DNA from: Sphacelaria rigidula
Taxonomy: Eukaryota > Phaeophyceae > Sphacelariales
Length of the DNA: 24,760 nucleotides
Direction of reading: 5' to 3'
NCBI GenBank assembly: GCA_964200075.2
Contig: CAXNAA020000191.1
Span: forward strand, 1 to 24,760
Shown here: positions 20,401 through 24,760 of the stretch, in pieces
Numbering within the stretch: the first letter of the stretch is position 1
Layout of the letters: the number at the start of each line of letters is the position of its first letter
Translations under genes and position numbers: made by a program
Notes under the pieces: model-generated
Databases searched by the model: none
What the model was told of the DNA's origin: nothing
The model's input: the letters and a program-made list of their open reading frames with translations, nothing else

Positions 20401-23400
20401 CTTGCCATTTTGGCCGGCGGTTTGCCATTTCCTCAATACCCTGGCTCTTGGCTTCATGTTTTGCGTTGATGAAAAAATGTTCGTGCCTTACCAATTCGTA
20501 CGCCTTGACCTACAGTTCTCTCATCAGCTGGAGATAATCCAATTGATCGGCCTTCAAACCCTGGTACCCCCGCACCCCCCTACCTTCCAGAATGGTCATG
20601 GGCATGCGCGGGTAGCGTCCAATTTGTACCTCATTTGGAGACAACCCGGTACTCCTACTGATGTTATTGTTGTGTGCTGAGATCGTATGCATTAGAGACT
20701 CATCCCAGTTGCTCTGATCATCCACCACCAAATACGACAGCCTACAAAGTGTGATTCAACCGCTCCACCATCCCATTCGTCTGGGGATGATACGAGCTTG
20801 TGAACCGCTTAACCGCACCCATCATTTCATACACCGACCTACACACCGCGTAAGTCAACTCCGCCCCCCGATCCGACAAAAAAGTGTGCGGGCAACCCCA
20901 TCGTGGCACATAATCCCCCACTATGATTGCAGCACACCCGGTAGCCGAATGCTCTTCAGAGGTGATCGCGTAACCTTCCGCGTGCCTGCTAAAGAGGTCC
21001 ACCATGAGGAAAATGTGTCTGTTGCCCCTCTTTGTTCTCGGCAAAGGGCCAAGGAAATCGAACGCTACCATTTGCGAAGCTATTCCGAACATTTTGTCGA
21101 GTAAGGCCCATTATTATGGAGGAACTTTCGAATCCGTGTTCTAACGCCACGCCGTCAGAAATCTAACACGTCGAGTTGTTTGACAGACGCCTGACATGTG
21201 CTTTCGGATCGCCGTAGATTTTATTGCACACGGATTATGGTCCAGCGGCCACTCTCGAAACCTTGCAGCCAAGCAAATGTGAAAAGTGGGTCAGGCTCCT
21301 CTCTGTGGCGTGATGCAAAGTGTCCAAGACGTGTCTCGGCGATTTTCCCTGTTTGGGGGTCAAGAAGCGGGTCAAACGTCTCGAAAGCGAACAATCCATG
21401 GGCCAAAAATCTGTGTGCCAGAGTATCTGGCCTAACTCGGAAAACCTTCGTGAGAAATCGCTGGGGAGTATATTTTGGTCGTCCACCCTGAACCGGCCTA
21501 TTGGATCCTGTTTTGCTCCTCTTATGAATATGGAATATTTATGTAACTGTAAAACAAGTGCTGCCGACACGAATAGGCATGCGTCGCATATGTAACTGCA
21601 GCCGCCGTTTGTTGCTCAACCCGCCGCCAAGTGTCAAGAAGTGGTTGCTCCGCCGATGAGGACGCGTCATCCGTGAGTGCCGAGCTAAGATAGATTTCGC
21701 ACAAATAAACTTCACTGACCACTGTGCTGTAAGTACCCTGGAATGACAGAACAAACGGTTTACTTTTTTTTTTTTGTGAAAATCGCCCTAATTGTTCATT
21801 ACGAAGGTGTGTCACCCCTACGCTTTGGCACTAGGCGGTACACATGCACGAGGTTGTGTGGTGCCCCCCAAGTTCCCACGGGAACTCGGACTTTGTTTTT
21901 TCGTCGTGTAGCGTATTCGGCGACGGTACCATCGCAAGAGCACCTGCCGCAGTCGCATGTTTCGACCCGAAGTGCTTGGCGTTGGTGCTTCGCTAAATTA
22001 TGGAAGACGCATGCAGTATGACGTTTGTGGTAAACTCGCTGATGCGGTTTGTCTCAATCTCAAATTTTCATTTTGTCATCAGGACGTGTTGCTTCGATGC
22101 GTGTAAAATGAGCTCGCCGTTTGTTGCCACGGCGGTTGTTCGTTTGTGTTATTACAGGGAAACACTCTGGCTTCTGCCGGAGTCGACAGCTCAAACTATG
22201 GTAAACTTACCTTCACGCCTTGCGGCGCCGATCGCGGCGTACTTGCCTTGTGAGTGTATGGTGCTGATACGATGGTCATTCGCAAAGAAATCATCGGGAA
22301 CGGTTTGCTCAAACCTCACACGAAAGACACGCTGTTACGAGATGCCATGTGTGCTACATCTGCACGGCCATTTCCCCGCGTTGCTGTACTGTACTCGGTG
22401 CTTGTAAATCTCCACGCCGCTGTCTTGTCACACAACGGTCGCCGGAATGTTCTTATCCTCATTAGGTGTGGCGGTAACTGTTCGGGTCTACCACGGCAAG
22501 TACTTCATCTAAGCGCCTCGCGCCTGCTTGCTTCCGATTGCCATTCCGTCTGTCCAGGCGGCGGTGGATCACCACATTCGGTTCCGGCGGTCCCGCCTGG
22601 GATGCCAGCTGTGACAAGACCCTGCCGCCCCGTGTAACCAACCGCAATGAATTGTTCAACGTGTACGAGGTATGCGTCCTTGAAAGACTAGAACTATCGC
22701 AGTGGCTTGGCGTTTACCGGGTTACGTGTGAAATTTCGTGTATGGTGTGGACGGCGTTGCTGGCTATAAATTGTGGTCATAATATGCTCGCACTTGACCA
22801 TCTGCACCACAGGTTCTGATCGATTTCGCGGTGTAGGTCAGATGAAGGAAGGGTGCCTGTGTCAAAGTAAGCGTTCGAAGGCGGTTCTTTTACAAACCGA
22901 CGTGTCTTCGCGCCTTTTGTTGCGTGTGCTCTATGCAGCGTCACACCAAGAACTGCAAGAGCTGCCAAGGGGCTTTGAAGAACGTCAACAAGAGCTTGAC
23001 TACAGCAAGAGTTGCTTCCATTGCCTCCATCGCGTGGGTAAGTAGCTTTCCCGCCGAATGCGAAAACCGTGGGCTGCCGTGACGGTATTCAGGTATGTCT
23101 GATGGTTTGTCATGGGATACATCGCGGAGTGTGCCAGCTGCACGTCAACAAAAAATGTGGCGCTCAGCCATGACAGCATCCCCCTCGCTCAAAGTCTTAC
23201 TTTGCAGGGATCGCGACGATAGCTCGATATCAACAGGCTACGTTCTCAAGCGCAATGCTGGCGTGTCTGGACTTTTCCGGCCGTTCCACCTCCCCCGTTG
23301 CCCTTTGCCGACGGTGTTCTTTTCTCGAATCCTTCTATTGTGCTCTGGGCATGTACGGCATAATGAAAACCCAGGCGGTGCTCAGGGGAGCACGATCTGC

Positions 23401-23916
23401 AGGTTCATCTGCATCTCCCTCTGTTTTGAACTTCGCGACCACGAGGGCTATGCTTCCCGGATTGGCCGTGGCGGCCGTGAGCCTTGGTGTCGTCAAGGTA
23501 CGCCACTGACTGAGTGATAGTGTATTCTGCATTTAGATCAGTCGGCGATGCTTACGTATCTTGCTGAAGGCTAGCCCCATACTGACCTGTAGGAAAATTC
23601 GACCAACAATTGTCGCTCAAACTTCATGTACCTCGTGTTAGTTTCAGTTTGCTACGCGCTTGTATGCTGTAGACGGCCGCCGAAATGTGCTGACGAGGCG
23701 ACGTGATAGCGAAGCATTACGCCCTTGTGGAAGTGTTCTTGTAGGCGTCATATCCCCACCCCACGTCTTGTTTCATTGCGTGCTAAGGTGGTCCACCTTG
23801 TTCCCCCACTACGCCGCGATAATCGCTTCGCTGTTTCAATTTCACCTTCACAGGCGCTGGAAAAGTTGCGCGGGATGTTCTACACTCATTCTTTCAGCCA
23901 CCAAGATAACCCGTGA
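2256..23916 (+). CDS. Pheophorbide a oxygenase-like (PAO/ACD1/TIC55/PTC52 family) Rieske oxygenase, 15 visible exons, 5' end missing
   Basis: Exons: 2256-2312, 4290-4414, 4891-5011, 5557-5751, 6331-6361, 6829-6893, 7290-7361, 7989-8087, 8856-8905, 9361-9457, 22158-22249, 22558-22669, 22939-23037, 23375-23497, 23854-23916. They total 1401 bp and give 466 residues plus TGA, with matching phases at all 14 junctions. Seen: WYP at residues 1-3; Rieske ligands C42-x-H44 and C62-x2-H65, with 17 residues between H44 and C62; mononuclear-iron motif D167-P-S-H170-V-P-V-S-H175-H; PTRPGW near 243-248; CxxC at C378/C381; hydrophobic segments near 395-409 and 431-446; terminal FYTHSFSHQDN. Family knowledge: these ferredoxin-dependent plastid-membrane enzymes oxygenate chlorophyll-derived or related substrates. 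PAO opens the pheophorbide a ring in chlorophyll breakdown, while TIC55 and PTC52 act on other tetrapyrroles. The C-terminal CxxC is shared within the group. Which substrate this paralogue uses cannot be read from the sequence. The start codon and transit peptide are missing. All coordinates come from splice-site, phase and family-motif reasoning without transcript data. Confidence 0.92.
2487..2545 (+). repeat. Direct repeat, copy 1
   Basis: Pairs with 2663-2722. Both run from GGTCCC through CGGTATTCTTGCCTTGCC to AAGCTCTCGTGA. The last 31 bases are near identical and the first half diverges by several substitutions. The offset is about 177 bp. Confidence 0.85.
2663..2722 (+). repeat. Direct repeat, copy 2
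   Basis: Second copy of the 2487-2545 segment, inside intron 1. No terminal structure or coding frame links the two copies, so a local duplication is the simplest reading. Confidence 0.85.
3113..3145 (+). repeat. (CAAT)n/(CCAA)n microsatellite
   Basis: About six CAAT units pass into CCAA units. The tract is at the possible 3' tail of the minus-strand SINE candidate. Confidence 0.95.
3113..3583 (-). mobile_element. Candidate tRNA-derived SINE
   Basis: On the minus strand, TAGCTGAGAGGTGA (complement of 3563-3576) resembles a pol III A box, and GGGTTCGAACCC (3524-3535) contains an exact B box. Their starts are about 41 bases apart, close to tRNA spacing. The acceptor arms do not pair, so it is not a working tRNA. 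Reading leftward, the sequence ends at 3113-3145 in tandem TTGG and TTGA units, the kind of simple-repeat tail common at SINE 3' ends. No clear target-site duplication was seen and no second copy lies in the window. Confidence 0.5.
3995..4025 (+). repeat. (GTT)n microsatellite
   Basis: About ten uninterrupted GTT units in intron 1. The matching polyglutamine on the opposite strand is a shadow reading. Confidence 0.95.
4290..4414 (+). CDS. Exon 2: first half of the Rieske domain
   Basis: Starts LLGKNLVLWRD after acceptor attcccag and ends at donor gtgagt within a leucine codon (phase 2). It carries the first Rieske ligand pair in CPHRAAPLSEGRV. The open frame extends further upstream, but residues before LLGK do not resemble the family, and the phase-0 join to exon 1 gives the expected WYP...LLGK spacing. 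Confidence 0.92.
4891..5011 (+). CDS. Exon 3: second half of the Rieske domain
   Basis: One base completes the split leucine codon, then the exon reads CAYHAWRFDADGKC, giving the second Rieske ligand pair (C-x2-H). It ends ...CAVSYPTK at donor gtactc, phase 0. The distance between the two ligand pairs after splicing is normal for Rieske domains. Confidence 0.95.
5557..5751 (+). CDS. Exon 4: Rieske end and linker to the catalytic domain
   Basis: Longest exon, 65 codons, phase 0 at both ends. It starts VAQEMIWVWGE, the hydrophobic strand closing the Rieske domain, and ends DMPYGWDTVMENHM, which leads into the iron-binding motif in exon 5. The acceptor is ccgacag and the donor gtgcgc. The residues between (acidic, proline-containing, about 110-150) form the usual variable linker. 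Confidence 0.93.
6331..6361 (+). CDS. Exon 5: 31-bp micro-exon with the mononuclear-iron motif
   Basis: Encodes DPSHVPVSHH plus the first base of a glycine codon. The Asp and the two spaced His fit the D-x2-H-x4-H non-haem iron motif of Rieske oxygenases. The acceptor is gaacgctcag and the donor gtgaga. Exon 4 (phase 0) and exon 6 (phase 1) match perfectly. It is too short to be found by open-frame scanning. Confidence 0.94.
6829..6893 (+). CDS. Exon 6: GTVGNRYTDPKPVDY segment
   Basis: Completes the glycine codon from exon 5 and encodes the conserved G-x-x-G-N-R-Y-x-D-P stretch that follows the iron ligands in PAO-family proteins. It ends PMPTPTK with AAG followed by gcaagc, read as a GC donor. 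A later GT donor at about 6911 would shift exon 7 into a frame lacking family residues. Confidence 0.88.
7290..7361 (+). CDS. Exon 7: NGFALDIG...FKPPAL segment
   Basis: 24 codons, phase 0 at both ends, acceptor ttttcacag, donor gtgagc. The Gly-Phe start and the F-x-P-P/A ending match the segment before the oxygenase-domain strands in the family. Other residues are variable, so the assignment leans on phase, splice sites and the join to exon 8. Confidence 0.78.
7989..8087 (+). CDS. Exon 8: PTRPGWTRLIARQ segment
   Basis: 33 codons starting VTIWGETPDG and ending at donor gtaagt. The L-Y-x-x-P-T-R-P-G-W-x-R-L core is a strong family signature. The acceptor is placed at gttgacaag because this gives phase 0 and the expected FKPPALV join. 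The same frame is open further upstream, so an earlier acceptor is possible but needs another phase. Confidence 0.86.
8856..8905 (+). CDS. Exon 9: short MLVKSDNGGDAKGFGS segment
   Basis: 50-bp exon between acceptor gtgccgcag and donor gtgggt. It is phase 0 in and phase 2 out, so the last serine codon is completed by the first base of exon 10. It links IARQ of exon 8 to the conserved P-x-W segment of exon 10. The content is weakly conserved, but phase and position fit. Confidence 0.8.
9361..9457 (+). CDS. Exon 10: WLVHLLTVAFTDQDMVFLHDQ segment
   Basis: Carries the very conserved W-x-x-H...F-x-D-Q-D-x-V-F-L-H-x-Q signature of the PaO domain. The acceptor is cacgctag and the donor gtgagg, ending phase 0. 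It is followed by the 12.7-kb intron. The family usually continues with Glu after H-x-Q; here the next exon starts with Gly. Confidence 0.92.
10094..10341 (-). repeat. Dispersed repeat, copy E
   Basis: Near match to 1-250 in the same orientation, including the C-rich run and GCGCTTGGTGATTGATTGCG. It shares its minus-strand head (GTACTCATGATC...GCCGGGACGGAGCAC) with the plus-strand copies at 10545 and 11381, but not their tails. Confidence 0.92.
10545..10868 (+). repeat. Dispersed repeat, copy A (second tail type)
   Basis: Begins with a G-run, then ACTCATGG and a head including GCCGGGACGGAGCACACCGG. The tail runs through TGTTCGGCGAGTCG, ATGAGTTGCATCCTGCC and GACTGATTATCTTGC-like sequence to CCTCATGGGTGTCTCACC. 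It matches copy B at 11381-11700 over its length with scattered substitutions. It is inverted relative to copy E. Confidence 0.9.
10869..10914 (+). repeat. Head fragment of the same repeat family
   Basis: GGGGTGTACTCATGATCATGC directly follows the end of copy A, then a long G-run. It looks like the first 25 bases of another copy, truncated or diverged after that. Confidence 0.7.
11381..11700 (+). repeat. Dispersed repeat, copy B (second tail type)
   Basis: Starts with two G-runs and TGTACTCATGATCTTGC, then the shared head and the same tail as copy A, ending CTCATGGGTGGCTCAC. Direct orientation with A, about 836 bp downstream. Confidence 0.9.
11789..11835. repeat. Short inverted repeat enclosing two A-run/C-run units
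   Basis: GGTTACCG (11789-11796) and CGGTAACC (11828-11835) are perfect inverted arms. Between them an A-run/C-run motif occurs twice around AGCGCGC. Confidence 0.75.
11904..11970 (+). repeat. Head fragment, copy C, ending in a G-run
   Basis: CCCCTACAAAGCTGGGATGA, GCACGCCGGGTTCTCG and GGACCAGG match the middle of the repeat head. The match stops at a run of about 14 G. Confidence 0.8.
12100..13617. repeat. Gene-free stretch with weak diverged repeats
   Basis: 12296-12375 and 12610-12690 resemble each other and a third segment at 18612-18690 (shared pattern ttgacaggRgg, YgttRttgRcY, then a T-rich block). Each of the first two is followed by an A-run and a GATCGGGATT or GTCGGGATT motif. A short AT run lies at 13357-13373. 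No gene is recognised. Confidence 0.5.
13618..13748 (+). repeat. 73-bp tandem duplication
   Basis: 13618-13676 and 13691-13748 share ACTCTAARA, a GTGAARAYGAAATGCYGGC-like block and GGCTTCTCAGA. The two copies differ at scattered positions. 13749-14229 shows nothing recognisable. Confidence 0.8.
14230..14567 (+). repeat. 42-bp minisatellite, about seven to eight units
   Basis: Unit starts at 14316, 14359, 14401, 14443, 14485 and 14527 are 43, 42, 42, 42 and 42 bases apart. Most begin GCCTGA or GACCGAC-like and end in a TATT/TGTT-like motif. Two weaker units precede (about 14232 and 14274). Because 42 is a multiple of three, a frame at 14234-14539 stays open for 101 codons with a 14-residue repeat of the type P-D-x-x-x-x-D-R-x-x-N-x-x-L. 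It lies in an intron, so coding is doubtful. 14568-15220 holds nothing recognisable. Confidence 0.85.
15221..15315. repeat. Hairpin-forming inverted repeat (MITE-like)
   Basis: TTGTCAAAACGTGTACT (15222-15238) and its exact complement (15298-15314) are the ends. The interior continues to pair imperfectly (TACAGTAT opposite ATACTGTA) nearly to the centre. No target-site duplication was identified. Confidence 0.88.
15316..16543. other. Intronic stretch with nothing recognised
   Basis: No repeat array, RNA gene or domain-bearing frame was seen. A purine-rich segment (about 15890-16130) gives a weak lysine-rich reading without similarity I recognise. GTGACAGAAAA occurs twice, 12 bases apart, near 16476-16498. 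Confidence 0.5.
16544..16672 (+). repeat. 78-bp spaced duplication
   Basis: 16544-16594 and 16622-16672 share ACAC-A-TACAG-AGTCC, ACAGT-TT-TTAGAA and a -GA-CAGAC/ACCGAC end. It lies just before the palindrome array. Confidence 0.75.
16700..18215 (+). repeat. Tandem array of three ~515-525-bp units, each a palindrome tipped by CAG/CTG tracts
   Basis: The marker GGTGCGTGGG recurs at 16881, 17394 and 17918 (periods 513 and 524). In each unit a left arm (16881-16950, 17394-17472, 17918-17992) containing GAAACGCGGACCGTC and a CAG run is complemented by a right arm (17006-17082, 17527-17619, 18048-18132) containing a CTG run and GGTCCGCGTTTCGACGCG. The loop is about 55 bases and conserved (GGCAC...CTGATTCAGACCCACCCC). 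Unit 3 is the most degenerate. Long frames here are by-products of triplet runs. Confidence 0.93.
18216..18739. other. Spacer between the palindrome array and gypsy fragment
   Basis: Contains a short hairpin (GTGATAATGAAGT at 18252-18264 against ACTTCACTATCAC at 18276-18288, one mismatch) and the third diverged repeat at 18612-18690. No gene is recognised. Confidence 0.6.
18740..19140 (+). mobile_element. Ty3/gypsy integrase fragment: HHCC zinc finger and start of the catalytic core
   Basis: The frame from 18830 carries H-x3-H (HKEAVH) and C-x2-C (CYSCQ), the integrase zinc-binding domain, followed by the start of the core (VAFGFLGPLP). A short upstream reading from 18763 is in another frame, so a frameshift is likely. 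The first catalytic Asp seen in the related minus-strand copy is Gly here. The similarity ends about 19125. It is a dead remnant. Confidence 0.88.
19148..21092 (-). mobile_element. Ty3/gypsy chromodomain-bearing polyprotein remnant: integrase core to C-terminus
   Basis: Reading leftward: an integrase core at 21092-20742 with D (VAFDFLG), D (FLSDRG) and E (MVERLN), the last two 35 residues apart. A frameshift near 20742 leads to the rest of the integrase (20731-20510), which ends at a stop; the same frame continues beyond it. Another shift leads to a linker (20408-19998), then a chromodomain-like segment (about 20040-19850, with L-T-H-W and W-E-H-E-T-D-L). A further C-terminal region follows at 19797-19411. 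Beyond another break the acidic/basic tail ends at a TGA (19148-19150). Truncated upstream of the core: no protease, reverse transcriptase, RNase H or LTR is seen. Confidence 0.9.
19231..19248 (+). repeat. Poly-C tract within the gypsy remnant
   Basis: Run of about 17 C inside the C-terminal part of the minus-strand element. It breaks the reading frame and is a likely site of length variation or sequencing error. Confidence 0.85.
21093..22157. other. Last part of intron 10, nothing recognised
   Basis: No domain-bearing frame or repeat was identified. A T-run is at 21764-21774. The stretch ends in the acceptor gttattacag of exon 11. Confidence 0.5.
22158..22249 (+). CDS. Exon 11: GNTLASAG...GADRGVLAL segment
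   Basis: First exon after the giant intron. Acceptor gttattacag, donor gtgagt, phase 0 in and phase 2 out. It encodes the linker and the region where homologues read M-P-T-P-A-D-x-x-V-x-A-L; here T-P-C-G-A-D-R-G-V-L-A-L. The split leucine codon is completed by exon 12, giving the expected A-L-R-R-W. Confidence 0.83.
22558..22669 (+). CDS. Exon 12: RRWITTFGSGGPAW...LFNVYE segment
   Basis: 37 codons plus one base, acceptor gtctgtccag, donor gtatgc. R-R-W-x-x-T-F-G-x-G-G-P-x-W, the L-P-P and the E-L-x-x-x-Y-E ending are strong PAO-family landmarks just before the C-terminal cysteine motif. Confidence 0.94.
22939..23037 (+). CDS. Exon 13: RHTKNCKSCQGAL, C-terminal CxxC motif
   Basis: 33 codons, acceptor ctatgcag, donor gtaagt, phase 0. 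H-T-x-N-C-K-S-C-x-x-A-L is the diagnostic C-terminal CxxC of PAO/TIC55/PTC52-type proteins, linked in the literature to redox (thioredoxin) control. A hydrophobic run starts near residue 395 and continues into exon 14. Confidence 0.96.
23375..23497 (+). CDS. Exon 14: C-terminal membrane segment
   Basis: 41 codons, acceptor gaaaacccag, donor gtacgc, phase 0. It contains the hydrophobic stretch LPGLAVAAVSLGVV, a likely membrane anchor, and a Ser/Ala-rich hinge. The open frame extends upstream. An acceptor near 23207 (tttgcag) was considered, but the longer reading does not resemble the family and its phase does not fit. Confidence 0.77.
23854..23916 (+). CDS. Exon 15: C-terminus and stop
   Basis: Acceptor caccttcacag, then ALEKLRGMFYTHSFSHQDNP and TGA. 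L-x-x-L-x-x-x-F-Y followed by a His/Asp/Asn-rich end is typical of the extreme C-terminus of the family, so the gene ends here. Confidence 0.92.
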   Translation, partial: ALEKLRGMFYTHSFSHQDNP

Positions 23917-24760
23917 GCGATGGCGCTGGTTCTTTCCAGCGTACGAACGCGGTCAAGCATGCAAACAACTTCGGCTCCGAACTGTCGGATAATGAGCCTC
24001 ATGACGTACTCCTCGGATATCTACAATGCCTTGTTTGTCGTGATCATTGTGCGTTCATTTCTTCCTTTCCCCGGAGCCAGCCCGTCGTCTCTAAGGGATC
24101 AACACGTCTCTCCCCCGGTGTGCTCCTTGCGCTTTACTACGAAGTCGTGAATCAGCACTCCTGCAGCTGTTCGCCTTTCTTGCAAATTGACGTTCTCGTG
24201 TTAAAACGACGGGATACACGAAACAGACTGTCGAGATATTGACCCACAAAATCCGTCCAAACTCTTTTTTAGTGTGGGGGTACGTACGAGTTTGACGGCT
24301 GGGGTGCGGCGGTAATGTAACCTTAACTTTGTGAGGAACACTTGCGATGTTTCGATTATGCCCGGAGGGCAGTGGTCGTCGTCGTATTCTTGACGCTTAT
24401 CCTTCCGCAAGTCACGGACGTGCTTGCAGGACGAATTATGCCCCCCGTTGTTGCTACCGGACGTGTCTGCGTTGAGATCCGGGAACGGCTTTCCTTCGTC
24501 GGTTTGCTGCTGTAGACGTCAATGTAATCTGAGCGAGGAATTCATTATTTGCGGTACTTGGAAAGGGGATCGGCAGGTCTCTGTTGAAATCAAATGCCAC
24601 GCATGCGCGCGTATGGTGTATTCGTTTTCTAGACGGGGTTCGGGCGAGGAGATACCTACGTGATTGAAAGCAGAGCAAGTGCGCCTGCCCAAACGTGCCA
24701 CATGAGTCGTAATCAACCCGCCAAGGCCGAAGTCGGTATTTGGTCATGTTTTTTTTTTTG
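23917..24760. other. Downstream of the oxygenase stop; no gene recognised
   Basis: Presumed 3' UTR and intergenic DNA. Small frames on both strands show no domain. No canonical AATAAA polyadenylation signal was seen close to the stop. A T-run ends the window. Confidence 0.5.

Larger units (their letters stand above)
9458..22157 (+). other. Intron 10, 12.7 kb, filled with repeats
   Basis: Donor gtgagg after exon 10, acceptor gttattacag before exon 11, phase 0. The other 13 introns are 269-1977 bp. The interval holds all the gypsy fragments, tandem arrays and most dispersed repeats in the window. The flanking exons join directly in the family order (H-D-Q to the next linker), so no coding exon needs to be hidden in it. 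9458-10093 contains nothing recognisable. Confidence 0.85.

Noticed and set aside
23207-23374. Extra upstream part of exon 14 from an acceptor near 23207
   Set aside because: The longer frame is open but lacks family similarity and would need a phase that exon 13 does not provide.

Overview
The window looks like nuclear DNA of a photosynthetic eukaryote. It has one intron-rich plus-strand gene for a plastid-type Rieske oxygenase, long repeat-filled introns, Ty3/gypsy remnants, and many CAG/CTG and other simple repeats. A stramenopile alga, perhaps a brown alga, fits this style best. That is inference from gene family and genome texture, not from a marker gene.

The main result is a 15-exon gene running from 2256 to 23916 on the plus strand. 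None of the long open frames in the window shows it, because every exon is short (31 to 195 bp). The 15 exons total 1401 bp, join in one frame and end in TGA. They encode 466 residues of a pheophorbide a oxygenase (PAO/ACD1/TIC55/PTC52)-like protein: an N-terminal WYP segment, a Rieske [2Fe-2S] site, a mononuclear-iron motif, the PaO domain, a C-terminal CxxC motif, hydrophobic segments and a typical C-terminus. Thirteen of the 14 introns are GT-AG and one is GC-AG. The start codon and any plastid-targeting leader lie upstream of 2256 and were not found.

Layout: 1-250 is one copy of a dispersed repeat. 251-2255 shows no supportable gene. 2256-9457 holds exons 1-10; intron 1 contains a minus-strand tRNA-derived SINE candidate (about 3113-3583). 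9458-22157 is a single 12.7-kb intron. 22158-23916 holds exons 11-15. 23917-24760 is downstream sequence with no recognisable gene.

The giant intron contains, in order: copies of a repeat family with a G-rich terminus (10094-11970), weak diverged repeats (about 12296-12690), a 73-bp duplication (13618-13748), a 42-bp minisatellite (14230-14567), a hairpin element (15221-15315), a 78-bp duplication (16544-16672), a tandem array of three palindromes with CAG/CTG tracts at their tips (16700-18215), and two converging degenerate Ty3/gypsy fragments (18740-19140 plus strand, 19148-21092 minus strand). The retroelement pieces carry frameshifts and stops. The host exons show none, so the gene appears intact despite the insertions.

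I found no prokaryotic features, rRNA, CRISPR array or intact tRNA. No wholly new gene system is evident. The palindrome array, the coding-compatible 42-bp minisatellite and the repeat family with a shared head but different tails are the least explained structures.
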